Positions 9,620-18,533 of a stretch of 64,000 nucleotides of DNA are shown here, piece after piece. Source of the DNA: Ga0077555 sp050187415 (GTDB lineage Bacteria > Pseudomonadota > Alphaproteobacteria > Rhizobiales > Hyphomicrobiaceae); the NCBI GenBank assembly GCA_050187415.1, contig JBFWXN010000017.1, forward strand, positions 1 through 64,000, written 5' to 3'. The position numbers were made by a program, and so were the translations under genes. Position 1 is the first letter of the stretch. Every line of letters starts with the position of its first letter. The notes under the pieces were generated by a model. The model searched no databases. It saw nothing but the letters and a program-made list of their open reading frames with translations, and was not told the DNA's origin.

Positions 9620-9991
9620 TGCGACAATCCTTCCTCATCGCTTGGTTGCGAGTGTCGGTTGGCTCGTGACGCCGACTGCGGGCGCCCTGCCGCCGATCCT
9701 GTGCCCACCATTTTTCGAATTCTGCTGCAGGACGAGCGTCCAGGCGGGACGGTCGCTCGGCCTCATCGAAGGTTCCGACTTGTTGTCAGTCCGGCGGGTG
9801 CCGCCGCTTCGCGACGGCGCCCTTGAACTCCCGAGCCATCGCCCCGGCCGCCGGGCCGGGCGTGTCAGCGGACAAACCCATTGCCCAGGCCGAACGCGCG
9901 CCAGCTCGATCCTGAGAGGCGCCGTGCGGAATGCCTCGGAGCCACGACACGAGCGCGAAAGCAGCCGCCGGCGCCTCGCGAGATTGCCGGG
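9620..9991. other. Non-coding gap, nothing recognised
   Basis: This 372-nt gap separates two minus-strand binding-protein genes and must contain the promoter of the TRAP receptor. The frames crossing it look like low-complexity Arg-rich shadows. I see no strong hairpin, repeat or box. Confidence 0.5.
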
Positions 9992-11239
9992 CTATTTCTT
10001 CGCATCCTCGGCGAGATGCTTCTTGATGACGTCGCGATAGGCCTGCTGCCAGTCCGTCACCTTGACGAACTTGCCGCCCTTGACCTGCCAGATCTGGGCC
10101 CAGCCTCCGCCCTCGTGATCCTCGGGTGTGATCTTGAGGGGCGGCGCCAGGCCACCGAGCGTGAAGCTGTCGATCGTCTCGAAAGCATCGCGCACGTCCT
10201 TGCCGGCGGGTGCTTTGCCGCCCTTCGCCTTGATGGCCCGGCGAATTGCCTCGAGCTGGATCGCGGCCTGGAACACGCCGCGATTATACATCACCGAGTT
10301 CGTGTCCATCGCCTTGGGAGGCTCGCTGCCCTGCTTCTTGTACATGGCCTGGATGTCCTTGAGGACCTGGTAGTCCTTGCCGACTCCTGCATACTGAACC
10401 GTATAGTAACCCTCCGCAGCCGCGAAGCCGCCGCCGGCGACGATATCAGCCTCGGATGCCGCCCATACGAAGCCGATCAGCTTGGACATGGGCCACCCCT
10501 GGCCCTTGAACGACTTGAGCGCGACCGACGGTGCCCGGCCGAACAGATGAGCGACGACAAAGTCGGGCTTGAACCGCTGGGTTATGTCGAGAACCTGTGC
10601 GCTCATCTCGACGCCCGGTGCAGGCACGGCAAACGTGCGAAACGTAAAACCTTCGAGCTTGGCGAGATCCTCGAGCACGCCGATCGGCTCCTTGCCAGCC
10701 GGATTGTCGTAGAAGATGTAGGCGATCTTCTTTCCCTTGAGATTGCCGCCGAGTTTGTCCTTGATGAACTTCACGGAAACGGCCATCTGCGACCAGTAGG
10801 TCGCAGCAACCGGGAAAATGTAAGGGTAACTCTTACCATCGGCGGCTGCGGCCGAGCCGAAACCCGGCGAAGTGGCTGCCATCTGGTCTTCCTCGAGCTT
10901 CTTTGCGAGCGCCGCGATCTGGGGCGTGCCGTAAACCGACTCGAAGATCGCGCCTTCCTTCTTGAAGCGCTCGTGCGCTTCAATTGCAGGTGGCACCTTG
11001 TACTCGTGGTCGATCTCGAGGACCTTGACCTTGAAGCCTTCGAGACCGCCGCGACTGTTCACCAGAGAAACGTAGTCATGATAAGCGGGACAGAGCGTGG
11101 TCCCGACGATTTGGGTCGGGCCCGTGCGGTCGCATTGCATGCCAATGACGACGGTCTTTTCTTGCGCCAATGCGCCGCCGGCACCTCCCGCGATGGCAGC
11201 CAATGCCAAGCGGAGGCACCAAGCCAGTGCCTTTTCCAT
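9992..11239 (-). CDS. ABC transporter substrate-binding protein, branched-chain amino acid type
   Basis: 415 residues with a signal peptide (RLALAAIAGGAGGALA). The start VVIGMQCDRTGPTQIVG, then YHDYVSLVNSRGGLEG, is the Peripla_BP_6 (LivJ/UrtA-like) pattern. The C-terminal half has RDAFETIDSFTLGGLAPPLKITPEDHEGGG, where late members describe the cargo-release region. No LivH/M/G/F partner genes lie nearby, so this is another orphan receptor. Confidence 0.88.
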   Translation of the reverse strand: MEKALAWCLRLALAAIAGGAGGALAQEKTVVIGMQCDRTGPTQIVGTTLCPAYHDYVSLVNSRGGLEGFKVKVLEIDHEYKVPPAIEAHERFKKEGAIFESVYGTPQIAALAKKLEEDQMAATSPGFGSAAAADGKSYPYIFPVAATYWSQMAVSVKFIKDKLGGNLKGKKIAYIFYDNPAGKEPIGVLEDLAKLEGFTFRTFAVPAPGVEMSAQVLDITQRFKPDFVVAHLFGRAPSVALKSFKGQGWPMSKLIGFVWAASEADIVAGGGFAAAEGYYTVQYAGVGKDYQVLKDIQAMYKKQGSEPPKAMDTNSVMYNRGVFQAAIQLEAIRRAIKAKGGKAPAGKDVRDAFETIDSFTLGGLAPPLKITPEDHEGGGWAQIWQVKGGKFVKVTDWQQAYRDVIKKHLAEDAKK

Positions 11240-11848
11240 GTTTCAACTCCCTTTGACGCCTAACCTTTTCAATGCCGCAGCGCCGGCTGTTTTGTTTGAC
11301 GGATGACGTACGCTGCGAGCGCTTCTCTTGACGGACGAGCTGGGATGCGACGTCGGCCGGTGGCGACTGCCTGACTGGAGGCCTGTCACGAGCAGACGAT
11401 GCTCCGCTTTCTTGCGGGGACTATTGCATCCACGGGTCAGAGTAATCCGAATTTGGCACCTACAACAAGGTTGCGTTCGTGCCGAGAGCAATTAAGAGAC
11501 GGCGGCCGGACGGCGGGCCGATGCGATCGCGTTGGGGCTGCACGCGCGAAAGCGCAATACGCTCGGCTGGCGTAGGGTCTCCTCCAGTCCGAAATCGACT
11601 GGATCGGGCTGTGGGCTCGGCGGTCGCTGGCCGCCTTTACGCGCCGGCAAGAGGGCGGCTTGTGCTTCGCCGCCGTGACCGTCGACGGAGCCAGATCAAA
11701 AAGATCGCGCGACCGACTACCAAATTCCCGCCAAGGTGAGGTTCGGTGCCGCGTCTGGTGTTCTGACGGATAGAGGGGCGCGGCAACATACTCGGCCGGT
11801 CGAAGGTATCCGGGGCGGCGGCGAAGCCGACGAAATTCCGGGAGCAAA
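11240..11848. other. Non-coding gap, nothing recognised
   Basis: 609 nt between the end of the hydrolase gene and the start of the binding-protein gene, both minus strand. Short frames on both strands are Arg-rich and lack ribosome-binding sites. No repeat, RNA gene or decayed homolog could be recognised. Confidence 0.45.
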
Positions 11849-12484
11849 TCAGGGAACCACGAGACGCTCGAGATAAGCAATCACTTCGGCCTTGGGCAGC
11901 ACGTCGCCATACTTCGCATTAATGTCGAACAGGTTGGCGTCGTGGGGTGCATCATGGCGGTCGCCCGCGCATTCGCGTGGCACGATCACGCGATAGCCAT
12001 ACTGGATCCCATCGATAGCAGCGGCCCGCACGCACCCACTCGTCGAGCAGCCGATCAGGATTAGCGTATCGACTCCAAGGCCCGTCAATGTCGACTGTAG
12101 CGAAGTACCGAAAAAACAGCTCGGATAATTCTTCACAATGACGAGGTCATCGGGCGCGGGCGAGATCTTCGGATCGATTTCGGCGAGCGGTTCGCCCTGC
12201 ACAAGCATTCGCAGCGCGGGTACCTTTCTGACGAAAAGCCCGCCATCCACGCCGGACGGATGGTACAGCACTTTCGTATAGATAATCGGAACCTTGGCCT
12301 TGCGCGCAGCGGCCAGCAACGGCACGGAATGTTCGACCGCATCGACGACCCCCTGGCCGAAGAACGGCGCGCCAAGCGTCGTATAGGCCCGGATGAAATC
12401 AATGACGATAACAGCGGGCTTTTTACCAAATCCGAGGCGTGTATCGAAAACGCCCTCATAGTTCGTTTCGCGTGTCTCGCTCAT
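11849..12484 (-). CDS. Isochorismatase-fold hydrolase, N-carbamoylsarcosine amidase-like
   Basis: 211 residues from the ATG at 12484, chosen over a TTG 15 nt upstream because GGAG sits about 7 nt before it. Cysteine-hydrolase triad: Asp in AVIVIDFIRAYT (D29), Lys in VIVKNYPSCFFGT and the nucleophile in GCSTSGCVRAAAID. This pattern fits N-carbamoylsarcosine amidase and related carbamoyl or hydantoin hydrolases. It is the last gene of the amidase-ABC importer operon, 11 nt after the ATPase gene, so the imported compound probably carries an amide or carbamoyl group (inference). Confidence 0.83.
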   Translation of the reverse strand: MSETRETNYEGVFDTRLGFGKKPAVIVIDFIRAYTTLGAPFFGQGVVDAVEHSVPLLAAARKAKVPIIYTKVLYHPSGVDGGLFVRKVPALRMLVQGEPLAEIDPKISPAPDDLVIVKNYPSCFFGTSLQSTLTGLGVDTLILIGCSTSGCVRAAAIDGIQYGYRVIVPRECAGDRHDAPHDANLFDINAKYGDVLPKAEVIAYLERLVVP

Positions 12485-12495
12485 GTCCGACTCCT

Positions 12496-13644
12496 TCAAC
12501 CAGGATAACGCCGTAGCTGCGTAATATCGTCGATGCCACCTCTGCCGGGGCTGGCGCCGCGTTTGCCGGTTGCCAGGATGTCGGCGGTGTCCTCAGGTGT
12601 GAGCGGGAAATGACAGGCCGCCTGATGAGCGCCCTCTCCGGTAAGCAACGGATCATCTTCAACGCAGCGGAGTGGCAACACCGCGCCACTGCGGTCGGCC
12701 GTCGCCTCTCTGCCTTGCGCCGCGATCATGCGAGCGCGGAAGCAGCGTGGATGGAAGCGACATCCCGAAGGCACGGCCGCGCCGGAACTGATCTCGCCAT
12801 GGAGCACGATGCGGGCTCGCCGACGCTCCATCTCAGGATCCGGCACCGGTACTGCCGAGAGCAGCGAGACCGTATATGGATGGCTCGGCCTCTCATAGAT
12901 GTCGTCGCGCGGCCCCGTCTCGACAATTCTGCCGAGGTAGAGCACCGCAACGCGATGGCTGATGTGCCGGACGACAGCCAGGTCATGTGCGATGAAGAGA
13001 TAAGCCACGTTGCGGGTGCGTTGGATGTCGCGAAGCATGTTCAGGATCTGCGCCTGGATGGACACGTCGAGGGCAGAAACGGGTTCGTCGAGGATGAGAA
13101 GACTCGGGTCGAGTACGAGCGCCCGGGCGACTCCGATGCGCTGTCGTTGTCCGCCGGAAAACTCGTGGGGATAGCGATCTGCCATGAGCGGATTCAGGCC
13201 GACCTGCTGCATGATGCGCTCGAGACGCCCGGAAATTTCGCCGGCGGGTGTGCCGTGCACGATCATCGGCTCTGAAATGAGATCGCGCACCGTCATGCGC
13301 GGATCGAGTGAGCCGAACGGATCCTGGAACACCATCTGCATGCGCTGTCGCAGGTTGCGGACCCGGTGCGTTCCGAACTCCGTAATATCCGAGCCTTCGA
13401 ATTTGAGGCGGCCCGAAGTCGGGGTCTCGAGCCGCAATACCAGACGCCCGATGGTACTTTTGCCACTCCCGGTTTCGCCGACCAGCCCGAGCGTCTCGCC
13501 GCGGTGGATCGAGAGCGAAACGCCGTCCACTGCGCGCACCCCCACCCCGGTCTTCCGGCCGAGGAAACCGACGCTCTCGAACACTTTTGATACGTTGTCG
13601 AGTTCGAGGATCAGGTCGCTGTGGGCGGGAGCCTCTTGCTTCAT
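12496..13644 (-). CDS. Peptide/nickel ABC importer ATPase, DppF/OppF type
   Basis: 382 residues. Walker A is GETGSGKST, the signature LSGGQRQRIGVARAL, and Walker B LLILDEPVSALDVS. The C-terminal oligo_HPY region SGCRFHPRC is present, which identifies the second ATPase of a Dpp/Opp importer. Its ATG overlaps the DppD-type stop by 4 nt. Cytoplasmic, powers the DppB-DppC pair. Confidence 0.93.
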   Translation of the reverse strand: MKQEAPAHSDLILELDNVSKVFESVGFLGRKTGVGVRAVDGVSLSIHRGETLGLVGETGSGKSTIGRLVLRLETPTSGRLKFEGSDITEFGTHRVRNLRQRMQMVFQDPFGSLDPRMTVRDLISEPMIVHGTPAGEISGRLERIMQQVGLNPLMADRYPHEFSGGQRQRIGVARALVLDPSLLILDEPVSALDVSIQAQILNMLRDIQRTRNVAYLFIAHDLAVVRHISHRVAVLYLGRIVETGPRDDIYERPSHPYTVSLLSAVPVPDPEMERRRARIVLHGEISSGAAVPSGCRFHPRCFRARMIAAQGREATADRSGAVLPLRCVEDDPLLTGEGAHQAACHFPLTPEDTADILATGKRGASPGRGGIDDITQLRRYPG

Positions 13645-14705
13645 CTGGCGATCCCTCCCCCTTCCGCGCTGAGTTCACGCCAATGATGGCATGCGCTGAG
13701 GTGGTCGGGTGAACCTGTGGCGGTCAACAAGGGGCGTATCTCGAAACAGTCGCTCCGTTCCCCGGCAAGGAAGCAGCGCGGAGCAAATGCGCATCCTTTC
13801 GGAAGGCGTGAAGGATTCGGTGGCTGCCCATCGATGGGTGTCAGATCGGCATTGGCGGGCGTGTCGAGATGGGGGATCGAGCGAAACAGCGACACGGTGT
13901 AAGGATGCTGCGTTTCTTTGAAGATCGCATCGGTCGTGCCCTGCTCGACGACGCGCCCCCCGTACATCACGGCTACACGATCGGCATGGCGCGCCACGAG
14001 GCCAAGGTCGTGCGTGATGAGGACCATTGCCATGCTGGTCTCCGCCTGGATCTCGGAGAGCAACTCCAGGATCTGCGCTTGTACGGTGACGTCGAGGGCC
14101 GTCGTCGGCTCGTCTGCAATCAGTACTTTCGGTCCGAGTGCGATAGCCATGGCGATCAGCGCGCGTTGCCGCATACCTCCCGAAAGCTGGTGCGGGTAGT
14201 CGTCGATACGCCGACTTGGATCTGGTATCTGCACGCGCTCCAGCAGACGGATGGCTTGCTTGCGTGCTGCGACACGCGAGACTGAGCGATGGGCACGAAT
14301 TACAGCCGTGATCTGGTCACCTATCCGAAAGACGGGATTGAGACCCGACAGCGGGTCCTGAAACACCATCGAGATCTCGGCACCCCGCCGCTTGCGGAGC
14401 TCCCTACGGGAAAGTTTGAGCAGATCGACGCCCGAGAGCAGCGCTTCGCCTGCAACAACTCTGCCGGGGTGCGAGACCAAGCCCATGGCCGAGACGAACG
14501 TCATCGTCTTTCCGGAGCCCGACTCGCCGACGACGGCGAGCGTCTCGCCGGCCCGTACAGAGACGCTCACCTCGTTGACGACCGTCGCCGGTCGGGGTTC
14601 GCCGGGAAACCGTGTCACGAGTTTCCGGATATCCAGCACCGTGGCACCGGGCTCAGGTATCGATCGACTTCCAAGGGGTATCGAAGCGTTCTCCATATCC
14701 GTCAA
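13641..14705 (-). CDS. Peptide/nickel ABC importer ATPase, DppD/OppD type
   Basis: 354 residues. Walker A GESGSGKTMT, signature LSGGMRQRALIAMAI, Walker B LIADEPTTALDVT, switch HDLGLVARHADR, and the C-terminal oligo_HPY segment with GCAFAPRC. It overlaps both its upstream permease gene and its downstream ATPase gene by 4 nt, showing a tightly coupled operon. Confidence 0.93.
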   Translation of the reverse strand: MTDMENASIPLGSRSIPEPGATVLDIRKLVTRFPGEPRPATVVNEVSVSVRAGETLAVVGESGSGKTMTFVSAMGLVSHPGRVVAGEALLSGVDLLKLSRRELRKRRGAEISMVFQDPLSGLNPVFRIGDQITAVIRAHRSVSRVAARKQAIRLLERVQIPDPSRRIDDYPHQLSGGMRQRALIAMAIALGPKVLIADEPTTALDVTVQAQILELLSEIQAETSMAMVLITHDLGLVARHADRVAVMYGGRVVEQGTTDAIFKETQHPYTVSLFRSIPHLDTPANADLTPIDGQPPNPSRLPKGCAFAPRCFLAGERSDCFEIRPLLTATGSPDHLSACHHWRELSAEGGGIAR

Positions 14706-15601
14706 ATCATTCTGCCGGTTTGCCGACGCATCTGCGGATCGAGGGTGTCACGCAGGCCGTCGCCGAGCAGATTGAGTGCGACGACGGCAATCGCGATGCA
14801 AAGCCCTGCCGAGAACGAGATGAGGGGATTGGTTGTTATCGTGGCATTGCCGTCCGAGATGATGTTGCCCCACGTGGCCGTCGGAGGCTGTACGCCGAGC
14901 CCGAGAAAGCTCAGGCCCGCTTCGGCGAGAATTGCGGTCGCGGCGCTGACGGTCGCCACCACGATGACGGGAGGCAGCGCGTTCGGGACGATATGCCGCC
15001 AAAGGATGCGCCAGGACGACATGCCGATCGCGCGCGAAGCCTCTACGAAAAGACGCGGCTTGATCGTCAGCACGACAGAGCGCATTACGGCGGCGACGCG
15101 CGGGGTGAATGCGATCGACACCGCCGTGATCACGGATTCGAGCGATGAACCGCGCGCCGCGACCAGCGCCAGAGCCAGCAGGAAGCCGGGGAAAGCGAGC
15201 AGGATGTCGTTGCACACGACGATGACCCGGTCGATCCATCCTCCAGAAAAACCTGAGACCGCGCCGATCAACGTACCCAGGCTGAGCGAGATGATTACGA
15301 CCGCCAGCGCCACCTGCAGAGAGATGCGCGAACCCCAGATGAGTCGGGACAGGATGTCACGACCGTATTGATCGGTTCCGAGCCAATACTGAGAGGATGG
15401 ATGGGCGAGGGTGTTGGCAAGGTCCGTATCGAGCGGCGAATAGGGTGCGATCCACGGAGCCGTGATCGCGATTGCCACCTGAACAACCAGGATCGAAAGG
15501 CCGATCATCAGCCCCGGATGCCGGATGTATTTGTCGAGAAACGCAAGCCGGCGAGAGGGAGGAAGTTCCTCGAGATCGGCCCTGGTAGTGGTATCAGTCA
15601 T
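14702..15601 (-). CDS. Peptide/nickel ABC importer permease, DppC type
   Basis: 299 residues from the ATG at 15601, which shares one base with the DppB-type stop (TAATG). The frame remains open far upstream but that part only shadows the DppB gene. N-terminal cytoplasmic tail, a first helix (LMIGLSILVVQVAIAITAPWIAPY), then the BPD_transp_1 domain. RAIGMSSWRILWRHIVPNALP carries the EAA motif that contacts the ATPase. Inner-membrane half of the import channel. Confidence 0.92.
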   Translation of the reverse strand: MTDTTTRADLEELPPSRRLAFLDKYIRHPGLMIGLSILVVQVAIAITAPWIAPYSPLDTDLANTLAHPSSQYWLGTDQYGRDILSRLIWGSRISLQVALAVVIISLSLGTLIGAVSGFSGGWIDRVIVVCNDILLAFPGFLLALALVAARGSSLESVITAVSIAFTPRVAAVMRSVVLTIKPRLFVEASRAIGMSSWRILWRHIVPNALPPVIVVATVSAATAILAEAGLSFLGLGVQPPTATWGNIISDGNATITTNPLISFSAGLCIAIAVVALNLLGDGLRDTLDPQMRRQTGRMI

Positions 15602-16539
15602 TACTTCCTGAGCCTCGGATCGATCAGACCGTAGACGATGTCGAGCGACACGTTGATGAGCACCACGATCACCGCGAGAACGAGTACCCCTGCCTGCACA
15701 AGTTGATAGTCGCGCGCGAGAATAGCCTTGAGCAGTGTCGAGCCAACGCCGGGGCGGCTGAAAACAGCCTCGATCAGAATGGCATTGCCAAAAGCCCAGG
15801 CGAACGTAACGCCGACGACGGCGAGGATCGGGATGAGCGCATTCCGCAACGCCAGCTTGAATATGACTTCGCCTTCCGAAATGCCCATCGCGCGCGCCAC
15901 CCGGACGTAGTCCTGGCTCAGCACCTCGAGCATCGCGGAACGAGTCAACCGCGCGATATAGGCGGCGATCGAGAATCCGAAGACGAGCGCCGGCAGCGCC
16001 AGATAGTAGAGCTGTGTCCAGATATTCTCCGAGCTCGTCGCCCCAAGCGCCGGGAAGATGTCCAGCCAGTGTGCAAAGAACAGTATCGCCACGAGGCCCA
16101 CCCAGAACACCGGAAACGAGATGCCGGCGAGTGCTCCGAGCATGATGGCGACGTCGACCCAGGTACCTTGCCGCGTCGCCGACCAGATGCCGAGCGGAAT
16201 CCCAACCGCTACGGCAATCAGCAACCCCAGCACGGCGAGCGCCGCCGACGACGGAAGGCTCGATATGATTTCGGAGAGCGCAGGCTGACCGGTCACGACC
16301 GAGGTTCCAAGGTCGCCCGTGACTGCGCGCATCATGAAGATGAAATACTGCTCTATCAGCGGACGATCGAGACCGAGCTGCGAGCGCAACGTCGCAAGTG
16401 CTTCCGTCGTCGCGTAGTCGCCGAGAATGTATGCTGCGGGATCGCCAGGAATCGCCCTCAACAGAAAGAAGGCGACCGTGACAATCCCGATGAGCGTGAC
16501 AACGAGCTGTATCAGGCAACGCCCGAGATAGCCGACCAC
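15601..16539 (-). CDS. Peptide/nickel ABC importer permease, DppB type
   Basis: 312 residues, about six helices. The N-terminal helix is followed by the periplasmic AIPGDPAAYILGDYATTEAL segment and GLDRPLIEQY, standard for DppB. The EAA-loop reads VRVARAMGISEGEVIFKLALRNALIPI and the end is DIVYGLIDPRLR. Starts 6 nt after the binding-protein gene ends. Confidence 0.92.
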   Translation of the reverse strand: MVGYLGRCLIQLVVTLIGIVTVAFFLLRAIPGDPAAYILGDYATTEALATLRSQLGLDRPLIEQYFIFMMRAVTGDLGTSVVTGQPALSEIISSLPSSAALAVLGLLIAVAVGIPLGIWSATRQGTWVDVAIMLGALAGISFPVFWVGLVAILFFAHWLDIFPALGATSSENIWTQLYYLALPALVFGFSIAAYIARLTRSAMLEVLSQDYVRVARAMGISEGEVIFKLALRNALIPILAVVGVTFAWAFGNAILIEAVFSRPGVGSTLLKAILARDYQLVQAGVLVLAVIVVLINVSLDIVYGLIDPRLRK

Positions 16540-16545
16540 CAGCGC

Positions 16546-18117
16546 CTAGCCTTTGAGCGAAACGGGATAGGTTTGCACCGTAAACAGCGAGTTCTGCACG
16601 AGCCCTTCAACGGCGTCCGTGTGAGCCAGAAACAACCGGTCCGCATAGAGCGGGATGACGGGTAGGTCCGTCATCGTCTTTTGCAGGATCGCCTTGTAGG
16701 CAGCCTTGCGCTCCGCCTCGCCCGTCGCAGCACTTGCCTTGGCAAGCAGATCATCCGCGTCCTTATAGCGCGCCGTGTTCATGCCCGGGGGAAATGACTT
16801 GCTGGCATAGAGCGTGACCAGTGGTGAATCCGGATCGGGTGGACCAACGACCCCGGTTACGCACGACATGACGTTGCCGCTGTTTCGAGCCTGCGTGTAC
16901 GCGCCGCGCTCGAGAATGCGGATGCTCGTCTGAATACCGATCTGATTGAGGTCGTTGGCAAGAGGAACAACCAGCTTGTCGTAGGGCGACAGGCCGACCG
17001 ACGTTATCTCGAACTTGAACGAAGTGGCGCCAGCATCCTTCAGGAGCGCCTTCGCCTTGTCGGGATCATAGGGATATTTCGGCAAGTCGTCCGTGTACTC
17101 GGCGAACGACGTCGTGAGCACCGACACTCCTTCCGCCTTCGTTCCCTTGAAGAAGCCCTCGATCAGCGCCTTGCGGTTCATGCCGTGCGCTATCGCTCGC
17201 CTCACCCGCACATCGCCGAGCGGCTTCGCTGTTGTATTCAAGACGAGGTTGATCGTGTGGTTTGCCTCGCGGCTCAACACCTTGATGCTTGGTGCCTTCT
17301 GCAGCCGGTCGATGATCTGCGGCTGCTGTAGCGAGAAGAAGATGTCTATCTCTTTCTTCTCGAGTGCGATCGCAGCCGCGGTCTCATCCTTGATCACTCT
17401 CAGGATCAGGGTATCGAACTTGGGCGCGCCCTCGAAATATTCCTTGTTCGCAGAGAGGCGAACTTCGCTGCCTGCCGTCCACTTCTCGAAAACAAACGGC
17501 CCCGTGCCGACAGGGTCGAGCTTCGCCTTGTCGCCCATCTCCGTTATCGCCTTCTTCGAGACGATCCAGCCCTGGTTGAATGCTGTCAACTTATGCAGGA
17601 GCCCCGCATTCGGAGTTTCGAGAATAATGCGCACGGTTTGATCGTCGGGCGCCTCGATGCGCTTCAATCCGTCGAGTTGGCCACGATACTTGCTCGCGGT
17701 CTTGGGATCGAGCACACGGTCGAGGGTGAATTTGATGTCCGCCGATGTGCAGGGCCCGTATCCCTTGTGAAACTTGACGCCTTGACGGAGCTTGAACGTG
17801 ATGGCCTTGCCGCCATCCGACATCTCCCAGGAGGTCGCGAGATCGGGAACGATCTTGTTGGTCGCCTGATCATACTTGACCAGGCCGTTGAATACGTGGC
17901 CCGCCACGGTCTGGTTCTCGAGTTGAAAGATCTGGGCCGGATCCAGAACGGAAATGTCCGATCCCAACCGCACGCGAAGTGTTTTTCCAGCCGCGTGGGC
18001 AGGTGTCAGCGTCGCAAGGTTGACCGGCAACGCTGCGGCGACACCGGCCGCTCCTGTCAGCGTCACGAACTGGCGGCGGCTCGCGCCTCGAACGGAATTG
18101 TCGCGAGAATTAGTCAT
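16546..18117 (-). CDS. Peptide/nickel ABC importer substrate-binding protein, Tat-exported
   Basis: 523 residues from the ATG at 18117, preceded by GGAGG about 9 nt upstream; a longer frame to 18228 has no such site. The N-terminus has a twin-arginine signal (SRRQFVTLTGAAGVAAALP), so export is probably by Tat. The SBP_bac_5 body includes VRRAIAHGMNRKALIEGFFKGTKAEG and LPVIPLYADR. It feeds the DppBCDF set downstream. The cargo may be an oligopeptide-like amide, given the amidase upstream (inference). Confidence 0.92.
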   Translation of the reverse strand: MTNSRDNSVRGASRRQFVTLTGAAGVAAALPVNLATLTPAHAAGKTLRVRLGSDISVLDPAQIFQLENQTVAGHVFNGLVKYDQATNKIVPDLATSWEMSDGGKAITFKLRQGVKFHKGYGPCTSADIKFTLDRVLDPKTASKYRGQLDGLKRIEAPDDQTVRIILETPNAGLLHKLTAFNQGWIVSKKAITEMGDKAKLDPVGTGPFVFEKWTAGSEVRLSANKEYFEGAPKFDTLILRVIKDETAAAIALEKKEIDIFFSLQQPQIIDRLQKAPSIKVLSREANHTINLVLNTTAKPLGDVRVRRAIAHGMNRKALIEGFFKGTKAEGVSVLTTSFAEYTDDLPKYPYDPDKAKALLKDAGATSFKFEITSVGLSPYDKLVVPLANDLNQIGIQTSIRILERGAYTQARNSGNVMSCVTGVVGPPDPDSPLVTLYASKSFPPGMNTARYKDADDLLAKASAATGEAERKAAYKAILQKTMTDLPVIPLYADRLFLAHTDAVEGLVQNSLFTVQTYPVSLKG

Positions 18118-18298
18118 GGTGGACCGCGCCTCCCTGGATTTGGAATTCCGCAACTGCATACCTAGTCCGTCCCACATTGATGGACCGCAGATGCCGTGTG
18201 CCGGTATCGATGCGGACAAACAAGTCAAGGTCGCAAGCTCGCGTGCATTGTGCCGCTCTGTGCCGGTCCGTCAATCCATCAATGAGACTTAGCCTCGA

Positions 18299-18508
18299 CT
18301 AGCGGATCGCATGGGCCTGGAGATCAAATGCGGTGGCAGGCGGATCGTCCTTGTGCTGCGGGCGCGGAAGCTCGCGCCCGAGATCAGAAACATAGGCTGC
18401 CAGCTCGCGCATGCGCGCGAGATGCTCGTCGCTCAGCCGCTGAAGGCCGTAGCGACGCGCGAAAGCGGCAATTTCCTCGTGCGTGTAGTCGCTCGCAGAC
18501 GCGCTCAT
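18299..18508 (-). CDS. AtzG-like small subunit, amidase partner
   Basis: 69 residues: YTHEEIAAFARRYGLQRLSDEHLARM then a proline-rich tail ending PPATAFDLQ. This is the shape of AtzG/GatC-like proteins (DUF4089-type), which wrap around an amidase-signature partner. It begins 25 nt after the amidase stop on the same strand. The family match is by pattern only; the adjacency to the amidase is the main support. Confidence 0.62.
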   Translation of the reverse strand: MSASASDYTHEEIAAFARRYGLQRLSDEHLARMRELAAYVSDLGRELPRPQHKDDPPATAFDLQAHAIR

Positions 18509-18533
18509 AAGATGCTTTCCGTAAGGTTAGGTG

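Noticed and set aside
14702..16519. 605-codon minus-strand frame as one protein
   Set aside because: Only its last 299 residues match DppC; the upstream part shadows the DppB gene. TAATG overlap marks the true start.
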